Part shown: piece by piece, positions 15,456-22,055 of the stretch
Layout of the letters: the number at the start of each line of letters is the position of its first letter
How positions within the stretch are numbered: position 1 is the stretch's first letter
Assembly (NCBI GenBank): GCA_964633955.1
Contig: CAZWIA010000013.1
Span: 1 to 27,535 of the forward strand
Direction of reading: 5' to 3'
DNA length: 27,535 bases
From: JAQBQQ01 sp964633955
Lineage (GTDB): Bacteria > Patescibacteriota > Gracilibacteria > Peribacterales > Peribacteraceae
Position numbers and translations under genes: made by a program
The notes under the pieces: generated by a model
Told to the model about the DNA's origin: nothing
The model's database searches: none
What the model saw: the letters and a program-made list of their open reading frames with translations, nothing else

Positions 15456-16018
15456 GGGAGGAGGGGGTGGAGGAGCAGGAGGAGGGTTACGAGCGGGAGC
15501 GCAGTGCGCAGGCCGGCCACGGTGCGGGAGACGATGACTTTGCAGTTGCCTTCTGATTTTCCGGTGATCTCCGCGATCTCCGCGTAGCTGAGCTGATCCC
15601 AGAAGCGGAGCAGCAGGATCTCCCGCTTGTCCGGCTCTAGTGCAGAGACGGCCTTGCGCAGGTGCTCAAAGGCGATCCGGTCCCCGGCGATCAGGTCCGT
15701 CCGGTCGTCCGCTGGCAGATCCCACGCGTCCTCTATGGGCGCGTCATGCTTCCGCGTGCGGTAGTGGTCCGTCACCGTGTTGCGGGCGATGCGGTACAGC
15801 CACGCGGCGAACGGGCCCTTGCCGGGATCGTACTGGCCGATCTTCTCCATGGCCTTGAGGAACGTGACGGAGGTGAGGTCCTCGGCGGTCTCACGGCTGA
15901 AGGTCCGCCGTGCGATGAAACCGTAGATCGGCTTCACGTACGCCTGGTAGAGCGCATCGAACGCCCGGAGATCGCCCGCCTGGCACGCGGCCACGGCGGC
16001 CTGCTCGTCTGTGGTCAT
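15452..16018 (-). CDS. ECF-type RNA polymerase sigma factor
   Basis: 188 aa. Region 2 spans about residues 15-85 (FDALYQAYVKPIYGFIARRT, AEDLTSVTFLKAME, FAAWLYRIARNTVTDHYR) and region 4 about 115-170 (LEPDKREILLLRFWDQLSYAEIAEITGKSEGNCKVIVSRTVAGLR). There is no region 3, as in ECF sigmas. The ATG at 16018 (MTTDEQAAV) was chosen; the open frame upstream is low-complexity and lacks sigma sequence. The C-terminus is unusual: after region 4 it ends in a strongly hydrophobic tail (LVTLLLLLHPLLP). It is coupled by overlap to the membrane protein downstream, so envelope-stress signalling is likely. The leader is 18/20 pyrimidine and holds a 14-bp palindrome. Confidence 0.92.
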   Translation of the reverse strand: MTTDEQAAVAACQAGDLRAFDALYQAYVKPIYGFIARRTFSRETAEDLTSVTFLKAMEKIGQYDPGKGPFAAWLYRIARNTVTDHYRTRKHDAPIEDAWDLPADDRTDLIAGDRIAFEHLRKAVSALEPDKREILLLRFWDQLSYAEIAEITGKSEGNCKVIVSRTVAGLRTALPLVTLLLLLHPLLP

Positions 16019-16040
16019 GCGGAGAGGGAAGGAGCGGGGC

Positions 16041-16054
16041 GGAATCCGGATTCC
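16041..16054. promoter_or_regulatory. 14-bp perfect palindrome upstream of the ECF sigma gene
   Basis: GGAATCCGGATTCC is self-complementary and lies 23-36 nt before the sigma ATG. It could be an operator or a small leader hairpin. No promoter boxes could be assigned with confidence around it. Confidence 0.35.
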
Positions 16055-16267
16055 ACCACCATCTACGTGGCGGCGGGGAACCGGTAACACCGTCCCGGGG
16101 GAATGATGGGGGAAGTGTACTGGAGATCTGAGCGGAGGGCAGCTGTGGAGGGCCGGCTTTTGTCGTTTGATGCATAAGCATATGCGCTTCGCGATGTCTT
16201 TTTGCCATCCCTCGTTGTTGGTCCATGAACGGATCTGGTGCCGCCCTCATCCCGGCGCTGCGGCGCC

Positions 16268-16313
16268 ACCCCTCTCCCTCCTTCGGCAAGCTCAGGACAG
16301 GCTGGGGAGAGGA
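16268..16313. repeat. Dispersed intergenic repeat, copy 2
   Basis: About 40 bases (16268-16307) match 4649-4687 with a 1-base indel. Here the flanks are clearly inverted: CCTCTCCC before the core pairs with GGGGAGAGG after it. It lies between the terminator of the acidic unknown gene and the sigma gene. Confidence 0.75.
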
Positions 16314-16347
16314 GTTGAGAGTGAGGGCGATACGAGAGGTCACAAAG

Positions 16348-16376
16348 AACCCCCGCACGGTCCGTGCGGGGGTTTT
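16348..16376. terminator. Intrinsic terminator of the acidic 243-aa gene
   Basis: A 9-bp stem CCCCCGCAC/GTGCGGGGG with loop GGTCC, extended by A-T pairs. The minus strand continues with TTCTTT, the plus strand with TTTT. It lies 20 nt after the stop of the minus-strand gene at 16396 and can work both ways. Confidence 0.85.
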
Positions 16377-16395
16377 CCTGGTCCGTTGCTTGCGA

Positions 16396-17127
16396 TCACT
16401 GCACCCGGAAGTACACGTTGCCCGGGATCTCATTGTCCGTATCCAAGAGGCGCAGGTTGTCCTGGCAGCAGGCGGCCTGCAGGGTGGTGCCGACCAAGGT
16501 CTCGCACTCGTCCCACAGCGCGTCACTGCGGGCGTCGTAGTCCTGCAACTCCGTGCCGCTGTCCTCCGCGCCCATCACGTCGGTGTCCTGGTCGTCATCC
16601 GTGTCGCCCTGGTTCATGTCCCGGTCGTCATCTGCGTCTAAGTCCGCGTTCTCCTCTTCCGCGCGGTCAAAGATCCGGTCCAATGCGCTTCTCTGGCCGG
16701 TGAAGCTCAGGAGCGGGAAGTGCTCGCTCAGTACATCCTTGAACGTGCCGTCCCGGAGCGCCTGGCCCAGGTCCGCGTACGGCCCAAAGCGCAGCTCGCA
16801 CTCCTGCGTCTCCTGCGGGCCCACCAGCCGGTAGCAGCGGTCGGACACGTAGGCGGCCATGTCCAGGCTCTCCTCATCCAGGTCCAGCATCATGGGGTGG
16901 TCCAGCGCGCCCACCTGCGTGAAGAGGCCCAGCACGTTGCGCTCGGCGTCACGGATCTCCAGCGGACCGTAGCCGGAGCGGAGGAGGGAGGTGGTGCGGT
17001 CGGTCCGTTCCGTCGCCAGGGCGCCCGTGCCGTCGTCATCGCTCTCCACGCGCACGCGCTGCTGGACGGAATCGGTGGTGGAGAATTCCACGTTGGTGTC
17101 GTCTCCGGAGACGCCGCGCCGTACCAT
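16396..17127 (-). CDS. Acidic hypothetical protein, 243 aa
   Basis: Not recognised. No signal peptide or membrane segment. The protein is strongly acidic overall. There is an N-terminal Thr/Asp-rich part, a middle part with YGPLEIRDAERNVLGLFTQVG and DRCYRLVGPQETQECELRFGPYADLGQALRDG, and then a low-complexity Asp-rich stretch near residues 170-190 (ADLDADDDRDMNQGDTDDD). The C-terminal part has a CC pair (LQAACCQDNLRLL). The Asp-rich stretch could bind divalent cations, but the spacing does not fit a clear EF-hand or dockerin. It has one of the few good Shine-Dalgarno sequences (AGAAGG, about 7 nt before ATG), an in-frame stop 3 nt upstream of the ATG that fixes the start, and its own terminator. 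It is divergent from queA across an AT-rich gap. Confidence 0.7.
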   Translation of the reverse strand: MVRRGVSGDDTNVEFSTTDSVQQRVRVESDDDGTGALATERTDRTTSLLRSGYGPLEIRDAERNVLGLFTQVGALDHPMMLDLDEESLDMAAYVSDRCYRLVGPQETQECELRFGPYADLGQALRDGTFKDVLSEHFPLLSFTGQRSALDRIFDRAEEENADLDADDDRDMNQGDTDDDQDTDVMGAEDSGTELQDYDARSDALWDECETLVGTTLQAACCQDNLRLLDTDNEIPGNVYFRVQ

Positions 17128-17278
17128 GACTTACCTTCTTGTTCAAGTTTTGTCGCATACATAACGCCAAATAGTAAAATATATGTCTGCCGCATTCCTG
17201 TCATCTCGTCGCGAACGCACGCGGTATTCCGCCTCCCGGTCGCCATACGGCAGCCGGAAGATCCGGTAGACTCCGGCG

Positions 17279-18319
17279 GTGCTAGACGCCTTTACCGCTG
17301 AGCTCGGCCGCTATCACTACGTGCTTCCGCCGGAGCGCATCGCGCAAGCACCGGCTACTCCGCGCGACAGCTCGCGGTTGCAGGTGCATGACCGGCGGAG
17401 CGGGCAGACCCGCACGGCGGTCTTTCGGGAGATCGGCCGGTTCCTGCCGGAGGGGAGCGTGCTGGTACTGAACCGGACCAAGGTCATCCCTGCGCGGCTG
17501 CATCTTCAGCGGCAGACTGGCGGCGCTGTGGCTGTCCTCTTCCTGGGCGCGCAGAAAGACGTGATGCGCGCGCTAGCGAGCAGAAAACTCCGCGAGGGGG
17601 AAATCCTCACGCTTGATGACGGACGTTCGTTCGCAGTCGAACGGCGTGACGGTAACGCCTGGGTCCTCAGGCCGTCCTTCTCCATCTTGGAGCTTCCCGC
17701 CGTGTTCGACCGGCAGGGGACGATGCCGTTGCCGCCGTATATAAAGGAAACGCCGCTCACGGAACCCGAGCTTCGCCGGGCGTACCAGTCCGTCTTTGCG
17801 CGGGAAGAGGGCTCCATTGCCGCACCCACGGCCTCGCTCCACTTCACGGAGCGGTTACTGGACGAATTGCAGCAGTGCGGGATCGGCATTGCCTATGTCA
17901 CGCTGCACGTGCACTTGGGAACGTTCGCTCCGCTCACTCCCCAACAGCTTCAGGAGGGTCGGTTGCATACGGAGTCGTATGCGATTGATCCGAAGGTCGC
18001 AGCGCGGCTCGAACACTATAAAAAAGAGGGCCGACCGTTCGTAGCGGTGGGGACTACCGTTGTCCGGACGCTGGAGTCCGCGTTCGATGAACGGGGGAAG
18101 ATCACAAAGCCCGCCGGCGAGACGAACATCTTCATCCGGGAAGGGTATCGGTTCAAGGCGGTGGATCACCTGGTCACCAATTTCCACGTGCCGCGATCAA
18201 GCCTGCTCATGCTCGTCTCCGCCTTTGCGGGGCGGGAGACGGTGATGGGGCTCTACGAACGGGCCCTGCGAAAGGAGTTCCGGTTCGCGTCCTTTGGGGA
18301 TGCGATGCTGATCCTGTGA
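17279..18319 (+). CDS. queA: S-adenosylmethionine:tRNA ribosyltransferase-isomerase
   Basis: 346 aa, full family length. QueA moves the ribosyl part of SAM onto 7-aminomethyl-7-deazaguanine in tRNA and isomerises it to epoxyqueuosine, late in queuosine synthesis. Family blocks are all present: YVLPPERIAQ-type start, VLVLNRTKVIPARL, PLPPYI, FAREEGSIAAPTASLHFT, VTLHVHLGTF, VGTTVVRTLES, GETNIFI, TNFHVPRSSLLMLVSAFAG. The start is a GTG at 17279 (reading VLDAFTAELG); no nearby ATG fits. No other queuosine genes are in the window, so the organism may rely on scavenged precursor; that is inference. It converges with the CAP gene, with two hairpins between. Confidence 0.96.
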   Translation: MLDAFTAELGRYHYVLPPERIAQAPATPRDSSRLQVHDRRSGQTRTAVFREIGRFLPEGSVLVLNRTKVIPARLHLQRQTGGAVAVLFLGAQKDVMRALASRKLREGEILTLDDGRSFAVERRDGNAWVLRPSFSILELPAVFDRQGTMPLPPYIKETPLTEPELRRAYQSVFAREEGSIAAPTASLHFTERLLDELQQCGIGIAYVTLHVHLGTFAPLTPQQLQEGRLHTESYAIDPKVAARLEHYKKEGRPFVAVGTTVVRTLESAFDERGKITKPAGETNIFIREGYRFKAVDHLVTNFHVPRSSLLMLVSAFAGRETVMGLYERALRKEFRFASFGDAMLIL

Positions 18320-18339
18320 TTGCTCATGTCATGCTGAGT

Positions 18340-18363
18340 GGGCCCATCTCTCGTGATGGCCCG
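18340..18363. terminator. Hairpin after queA (GGGCCCATC/GATGGCCC)
   Basis: GGGCCCATC pairs with GATGGCCC apart from one bulged C, around a TCTCGT loop, about 20 nt after the queA stop. No T run follows, so the terminator role is tentative. Confidence 0.45.
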
Positions 18364-18373
18364 CCTGATCCTC

Positions 18374-18405
18374 GGTTAACCGGGGGTTGAAACCCCCGGT
18401 TAACC
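18374..18405. terminator. 32-bp near-perfect palindrome between convergent queA and the CAP gene
   Basis: GGTTAACCGGGGG (18374-18386) pairs perfectly with CCCCCGGTTAACC (18393-18405). The loop is TTGAAA. The outer 8 bp GGTTAACC are themselves palindromic. The site lies 55 nt after queA and 29 nt after the CAP stop (in its direction). There is no T run on either strand, so it may be a bidirectional block or a binding site. Confidence 0.6.
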
Positions 18406-18433
18406 TTGGTGAAGTGTTCGTTGGTCGATTCCT

Positions 18434-19144
18434 CTACCGGTGACTGCCAAAGTCCTGCACCCAGTGGCTATTCACGTACCCAACGCCCAGGTGCTGGAAG
18501 GAGGAGTTCAGGATGTTCTTCCTGTGGCCGGGGGAGTTCATCCAGTCCTTCATCACCTGCTCGGCCGTCTTCTGGCCGCGGGCGATGTTCTGGCCGGTGG
18601 TCCAGCGGCCCGTGAGCGGGTAGCTGCTGTCCTTGATCTGCTCCGTGGGCGTCTTGCCCTCCGGCGTATTGTGCTCAAAGTAGTTGCGGCGGTTCATGTC
18701 TTCCGCGTGTTTCTGGGCGGCGGATTCCAAGTGAGATTCGCGCATGAGCGCGCTGAGCCCGGCTTGCTGCCGCTCGGCGTTCACGAGCGTGAGGATCTGC
18801 TGGCGGATGCTGCCGATACTGCCGTCCACGGGCATCGGGCGGGCGGGCTGCTTAGGTGATGGCTGCTGCTTTGGCTGTTCCGGGGGTTGGTCATTCTGCG
18901 GTTGGTCATCGGTCGGTGGTCGGTTCCGGGAGGCGCGGCGCTCATCCATCTTCTTCTTCAGGTCATCCAGGCGCGAGCGGGCGTCAAAACCCCCTTGGAC
19001 CTGGCGCTGCTCCAGTCTCTTTGCGGCGCGCGCTTGGGCGCGGAGCTGCGCGGGAGTGATGGCTTGGGATTCTGTGATGGGCGCGGCGATAGCGGCGAAC
19101 GCCGTGAGGGTGAGGAGGAGGGAACGGGTGGTTAAAGCGGACAT
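18434..19144 (-). CDS. Secreted CAP/SCP-domain protein
   Basis: 236 aa. A Sec signal peptide (MSALTTRSLLLTLTAFAAIAAP, likely cut near residue 28) is followed by a charged helical segment (30-72, rich in Arg/Ala/Gln/Lys) and a Pro/Gln-rich linker (about 75-106). The C-terminal CAP domain (112-236) has ILTLVNAERQQAGLSAL, AAQKHAEDMNRRNYFEHNTPEG, TGQNIARG and the closing SPGHRKNILNSSFQHLGVGYV. The two His and acidic residues of the usual CAP cavity are present (AQKHAEDM, FEHNTPEG, PGHRKNI). Bacterial CAP proteins such as SCP/YkwD are extracellular, with mostly unknown partners. It has an 18/20 pyrimidine leader and a long structured upstream region. Confidence 0.92.
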   Translation of the reverse strand: MSALTTRSLLLTLTAFAAIAAPITESQAITPAQLRAQARAAKRLEQRQVQGGFDARSRLDDLKKKMDERRASRNRPPTDDQPQNDQPPEQPKQQPSPKQPARPMPVDGSIGSIRQQILTLVNAERQQAGLSALMRESHLESAAQKHAEDMNRRNYFEHNTPEGKTPTEQIKDSSYPLTGRWTTGQNIARGQKTAEQVMKDWMNSPGHRKNILNSSFQHLGVGYVNSHWVQDFGSHR

Positions 19145-19267
19145 AGAGGAGGGGAACGAGCAAAACTCGTCTGTGTGGCGGCCGCGCGCTGCCTGCAGGT
19201 CAAGGTGCTCCGGACCCGCACCTTCATCCGGGCCCCCGCCCGGTCAACGGACTTTCCGGAGTTTTTC
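19145..19267 (-). ncRNA. Candidate structured mRNA leader of the CAP gene (possible cis-regulatory RNA)
   Basis: A possible -10 TACAAT (19279-19274) would start transcription near 19267, giving a leader of about 123 nt. On the minus strand the leader holds CTCCGGA (19261-19255), a 6-bp hairpin CCGGGC/GCCCGG (19243-19228), a 7-bp hairpin AAGGTGC/GCACCTT (19224-19202) and ACGAG/CTCGT (19170-19156) just before the pyrimidine tract. The loop of the 7-bp hairpin holds TCCGGA, which can pair back to the first element as a pseudoknot or alternative helix. No known riboswitch class is recognised. Confidence 0.35.
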
Positions 19268-19423
19268 TGTCATATTGTATTGAACACATCAAAAGCGATA
19301 GGCATGGTAGTTCCATCGCAACGCATAGTATGGTGAGACGCTAGTTGAAACGTATGCCAAGAACTGATCTTCATGTTCCAGCAATGCTGCGAGGCGACAT
19401 GGCGAAGGATCGCGAAGCATTGC
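19268..19423. other. Non-coding stretch between the glmU repeat and the CAP gene leader
   Basis: No open reading frame with coding character, no tRNA and no recognised RNA. It holds the possible CAP promoter (TACAAT, minus strand 19279-19274). Together with the leader (19145-19267) and the heptamer arrays (19424-19496) it makes up the 346-nt gap downstream of glmU. Confidence 0.5.
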
Positions 19424-19451
19424 GAGTTACGAGTTACAAGTTACCAGTTCC
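19424..19451. repeat. Heptamer repeat, GAGTTAC type, four units
   Basis: GAGTTAC, GAGTTAC, AAGTTAC and CAGTTCC in strict register. Only one orientation is present here, unlike the folded copies at 10628 and 13836. A second heptamer type begins 17 nt further on. Confidence 0.8.
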
Positions 19452-19468
19452 AACATCAGGCATACCCC

Positions 19469-19496
19469 TCTCGCCGCTCACAGCTCACCGCTACCC
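19469..19496. repeat. Heptamer repeat, GCTCACN type, running into the end of glmU
   Basis: TCTCGCC, GCTCACA, GCTCACC and GCTACCC, four 7-bp units. The last unit contains the glmU stop codon (19491-19493), so the final residue or two and the stop of GlmU are written by the repeat. Confidence 0.7.
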
Positions 19497-20471
19497 GTGT
19501 CTGCCCAGATGAAACCCCTCCACGTCCGTCCCGTCCGGAATGACCGTGTCCTGTGACAGGTGCACAAAGGGGCCGATGCGGCAGTTCTTACCGATCCGCA
19601 CGCGGCCGGTGATGGCGGTGAACGGCTGGATGACGGTTTCCGGGCCCACCTCTACATTGAGCTCAATGTACGTGTTCCGCGGATCCACGATGGTCACGCC
19701 GTGGTCCATGAGTCGCCCCAGGATCCGGCGCTGCAGGAGCTCGCCGGCTCTAGCCAGTTGTGCGCGGGTGTTCACTTGTGCCGTGTCATCCGGCGCCAGG
19801 ACGGGGAGGGCCAGCACCGTCTGGCCCATGGCCTGCAGGATGGCGGGCACGTCCGTGACGTACTCCTCCCCCTGCGCGTTCTGGGGCGTCACCCGCGCAA
19901 GCGCCTCCCACAAGTGCGGCGCCTGGAACACGTAGCAGCTCACGCTCACTTCCCGGATGGCCCGCTCGTCCGCGGTGGCGTCCTTCTCTTCCACAATGCG
20001 CAGGAACGCGCCGTCCGCGCTGCGCACCACGCGACCGTACCCCGTGGGGTCCTCCACCACGCTGGTGCCAAGAACGCACGCGGCGGCCTGCTGGTCGCGC
20101 ACGCGCAAAAGTTCCACGAGCGGCTCCGGCCGCAGAAGGGGCTGGTCGCCCACCAAAACCATGACCGGTCCCGCGTATCCCGCGAGCGCTTCCCGTGCGG
20201 CCTTCACCGCGTGGCCGGTGCCCTTGGGTTCCGCCTGGTGCGCGTAGGCCAGGTCCGGATGGTTCCCCAGGACCGCCTTCACCTCCTCCGCGCCCACGCC
20301 CACCACCACCGCGATCTTCCGCGCCCCGGCCGCCCGCGCGGCGTCCGCCACGTAGCGGATCATGGGCTGGCCGCACACTTCATGCACCACTTTGGCCCGT
20401 TCCGACCGCATACGCCTGCCCTGGCCGGCGGCCAGAATCACGGCTACGGGACCCTCGTTGCTCTGTGGCAT
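19491..20471 (-). CDS. glmU: GlmU-like UDP-GlcNAc pyrophosphorylase lacking the acetyltransferase domain
   Basis: 326 aa from the ATG at 20471 (MPQSNEGPVAVILAAGQGRR). The uridylyltransferase domain is complete: nucleotide loop LAAGQGRRMRSERAKVVHEV, QAEPKGTGHAV, GDQPLL, YGRVVRS and EEKDAT, GEEYVTDV and DTAQVNTRAQL. It would make UDP-GlcNAc from UTP and GlcNAc-1-P for wall synthesis. After it come only a few left-handed beta-helix turns (ITGRVRIGKNCRIGPFVHLS), then the protein stops. Full GlmU is about 450 aa, with catalytic His and CoA-site residues further on; these are absent. GlcN-1-P acetylation must be done elsewhere, or the substrate is scavenged or different, so another sugar-1-P is possible. 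The stop lies inside a heptamer repeat. A 16/20 pyrimidine leader precedes the ATG. Confidence 0.88.
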   Translation of the reverse strand: MPQSNEGPVAVILAAGQGRRMRSERAKVVHEVCGQPMIRYVADAARAAGARKIAVVVGVGAEEVKAVLGNHPDLAYAHQAEPKGTGHAVKAAREALAGYAGPVMVLVGDQPLLRPEPLVELLRVRDQQAAACVLGTSVVEDPTGYGRVVRSADGAFLRIVEEKDATADERAIREVSVSCYVFQAPHLWEALARVTPQNAQGEEYVTDVPAILQAMGQTVLALPVLAPDDTAQVNTRAQLARAGELLQRRILGRLMDHGVTIVDPRNTYIELNVEVGPETVIQPFTAITGRVRIGKNCRIGPFVHLSQDTVIPDGTDVEGFHLGRHG

Positions 20472-20499
20472 GGAAAAAAGAGGCGAAATCCCAGGGATG

Positions 20500-20640
20500 C
20501 TAGGAGGGGGCTTGCAGAGTGTCAATCGGCTTCCGGAGGCGGAAAGATGCTTGGTACTGGGTGTGATCGAGGTCCGGCCAGCGTACGGCGCGTAGGAATT
20601 CCCGGTGAAGAGGGAAAAAGTCCAGCCGGCTCCTCGTCAT
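20500..20640 (-). CDS. Possible small ORF, 46 aa, upstream of glmU
   Basis: Starts MTRSRLDFFPLHREF and ends RLRKPIDTLQAPS. Codon third positions lean to G/C as in the real genes here, and it sits on the glmU strand 28 nt before the glmU ATG. It has no Shine-Dalgarno, no motif and no known relative. It may be a small protein, a leader peptide or chance. Confidence 0.25.
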   Translation of the reverse strand: MTRSRLDFFPLHREFLRAVRWPDLDHTQYQASFRLRKPIDTLQAPS

Positions 20641-20649
20641 GAATGACGT

Positions 20650-21122
20650 ATGTGCGCCGGACTCACGCTTGCTCTGTCCGCGATCGACCACCGCCTCATC
20701 CAGCAGCGCGGCCTCATGGACCGGGCCATGAACCTGCCGGACGGCCGTCCGGCGCTGCGCTTCCTCTTCCGTGATCGTGAGCCGCTTCTCCCCGTCCGCT
20801 TGGACGGCGTGACAGCCGTGGCGCCCTGGGGCAACCGGGATGTGGGGATTCCCGGCTGCCGCGTACCGGCTGGTGCCGGGTAGAGAGCCTGGCAAACGGC
20901 AAGTGGGACTGGCTGCATCCGCAGGAGGTGGAGATTCCCGCGGAGCGCGGCGTGGAGAAGGGCGTGTGGTTTGATGTTCCCGGCCACGGCATCCGCGGCG
21001 TGCTGGTGGAGGACAAGACCGGCGGCCGCCATGTCTACATGCTCACGCAGGCGGCCACGGAGAAGTACCGGGAGATGACCGGCCACGACCGCGAGCCGGT
21101 GTTCACGGGCGGAGTTATCTGA
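20650..21122 (+). pseudogene. SRAP/YedK-like DNA-crosslink protein, split by a one-base frameshift
   Basis: Two open frames form one protein of about 157 aa if a G is added to the GGGG run at 20844-20847. The first frame (20650-20883) starts MCAGLTLALSAIDHRL and runs to AVAPWGNRDVG. The second frame, read from the run onward, gives DSRLPRTGWCRVESLANGKW, then VEIPAERGV, GVWFDVPG, YMLTQAATEKY and MTGHDREPVFTGG, ending at 21122. A start of Met-Cys, a WG block and a closing H-x-R-x-PV are hallmarks of SRAP proteins (HMCES/YedK), where Cys2 bonds covalently to abasic sites in single-stranded DNA. The match is by eye and distant; the protein is shorter than YedK (about 220 aa). Whether the frameshift is real or a sequencing error cannot be told from one sequence. 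Confidence 0.5.
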
Positions 21123-21226
21123 GCGGCGGACTGTCATGGTTTGTGAGTGCTGCTCATGCAAAAAGCGGGCAGCTAAGCCGCCCGATCCATCATGGGTTGG
21201 ACCTCGTTCGTATTGTTTCACGGGTT

Positions 21227-21964
21227 CTAACGATAGACGGCAGCTTCCCGTACCGGGATAGCCGCTGGCGTCTGGAGGTAAGGCAAGAGCAGTCGGCGGG
21301 TTTGTTCCTGGACGTCAGGGACATCTTGCATGGCATCAATGGTGATGACCCGGTTCTTCTGCTGGAAGTAGGCCGTGACATCCGCCAGCTGCTCGGCCTC
21401 AGCCAGCCGTTTCTCCCGCGCCACCGGGTCCACATCGTCCTTCCGGGGCGTGATACCGGCGGCAATCGCTTCCTGCACGCGTTGATCCATACGGTCCATG
21501 AGGATCTGTCGCCGGATCTTGGGATCTGGGTCCAGCTCCATATTCAGGATCACGAACAAGCGACGGAACTCGTCCATCATCTCCTCAAACGGTGCGATCT
21601 GCTCTTCACTCCGCGGGTAACCATCCGGGAACCAGATGGCATCGTGATCGAGGTCTTCAAAGCCGCGGCGGACCATGGGATTGATGATCTGATCGGGAAC
21701 CAGCTGTCCGTTATTGCTGTATTCTCTAATCTTCCTTCCCATGTCAGATCCGGACCGGATCTCCTGGCGGACTAAGTCGCCCACTTCCATGTGCTTGGAC
21801 TCCACGCCGCTGATGCGCAATTCTTCTCTCAGATACTTGATCAGAGTGCCCTTGCCGGTAGCAGGTGGGGCAATGGGGCTCACGGTGTCTATGCGGCGTG
21901 GCTGACCATGGCCATTGCCATGATGGTCGCCGTCACCGTTGCGGAAGGATTCCAATTTTCGCAT
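21227..21964 (-). CDS. Adenylate-kinase-family nucleoside monophosphate kinase (divergent)
   Basis: 245 aa. Recognisable adenylate kinase blocks: P-loop region APPATGKGT (32-40, Lys38), the NMP-binding block MEVGDLVRQEI (59-69), LVPDQIINPMV (88-98), FPDGYPRSEEQ (112-122, equal to the family's DGFPR), the Arg-rich RMDQRV, and AEQLADVTAYFQQKNRVITIDA near the end. It should transfer phosphate between ATP and a nucleoside monophosphate. Oddities: the first P-loop Gly (GxPGxGKGT in the family) is Ala, another Gly is also Ala, the LID is short, and there is a 27-residue N-terminal extension rich in His, Gly and Asp. It may be a specialised paralogue rather than the housekeeping Adk. The leader is pyrimidine-rich (CCCGCTTCTCT). 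Confidence 0.82.
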   Translation of the reverse strand: MRKLESFRNGDGDHHGNGHGQPRRIDTVSPIAPPATGKGTLIKYLREELRISGVESKHMEVGDLVRQEIRSGSDMGRKIREYSNNGQLVPDQIINPMVRRGFEDLDHDAIWFPDGYPRSEEQIAPFEEMMDEFRRLFVILNMELDPDPKIRRQILMDRMDQRVQEAIAAGITPRKDDVDPVAREKRLAEAEQLADVTAYFQQKNRVITIDAMQDVPDVQEQTRRLLLPYLQTPAAIPVREAAVYR

Positions 21965-22055
21965 AGAGAAGCGGGAATTCGGATAAATTGACCGCCCTGT
22001 GTAGCAATGGTTTCAGGGAAAATCAAGGGTCTAAGAGGCCGCTTTTCCGCGGCGG

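Noticed and set aside
16063..16269. 68-codon minus-strand frame upstream of the sigma gene
   Set aside because: Random-looking composition, no ribosome site, and codon third positions unlike the real genes.
17128..17278. preQ1 riboswitch upstream of queA
   Set aside because: No C-rich loop plus A-rich tail pattern is seen; the gap is AT-rich promoter-like DNA shared with a divergent gene.
19250..19266. RNase P RNA core, from a GGAAAGTCCG word on the minus strand
   Set aside because: Only this word matches; the long conserved regions of RNase P RNA and the needed length are absent.
19560..20642. 360-codon plus-strand open frame
   Set aside because: Antisense to glmU, which has complete family motifs; the plus-strand product is His/Arg-rich with no recognised domain.
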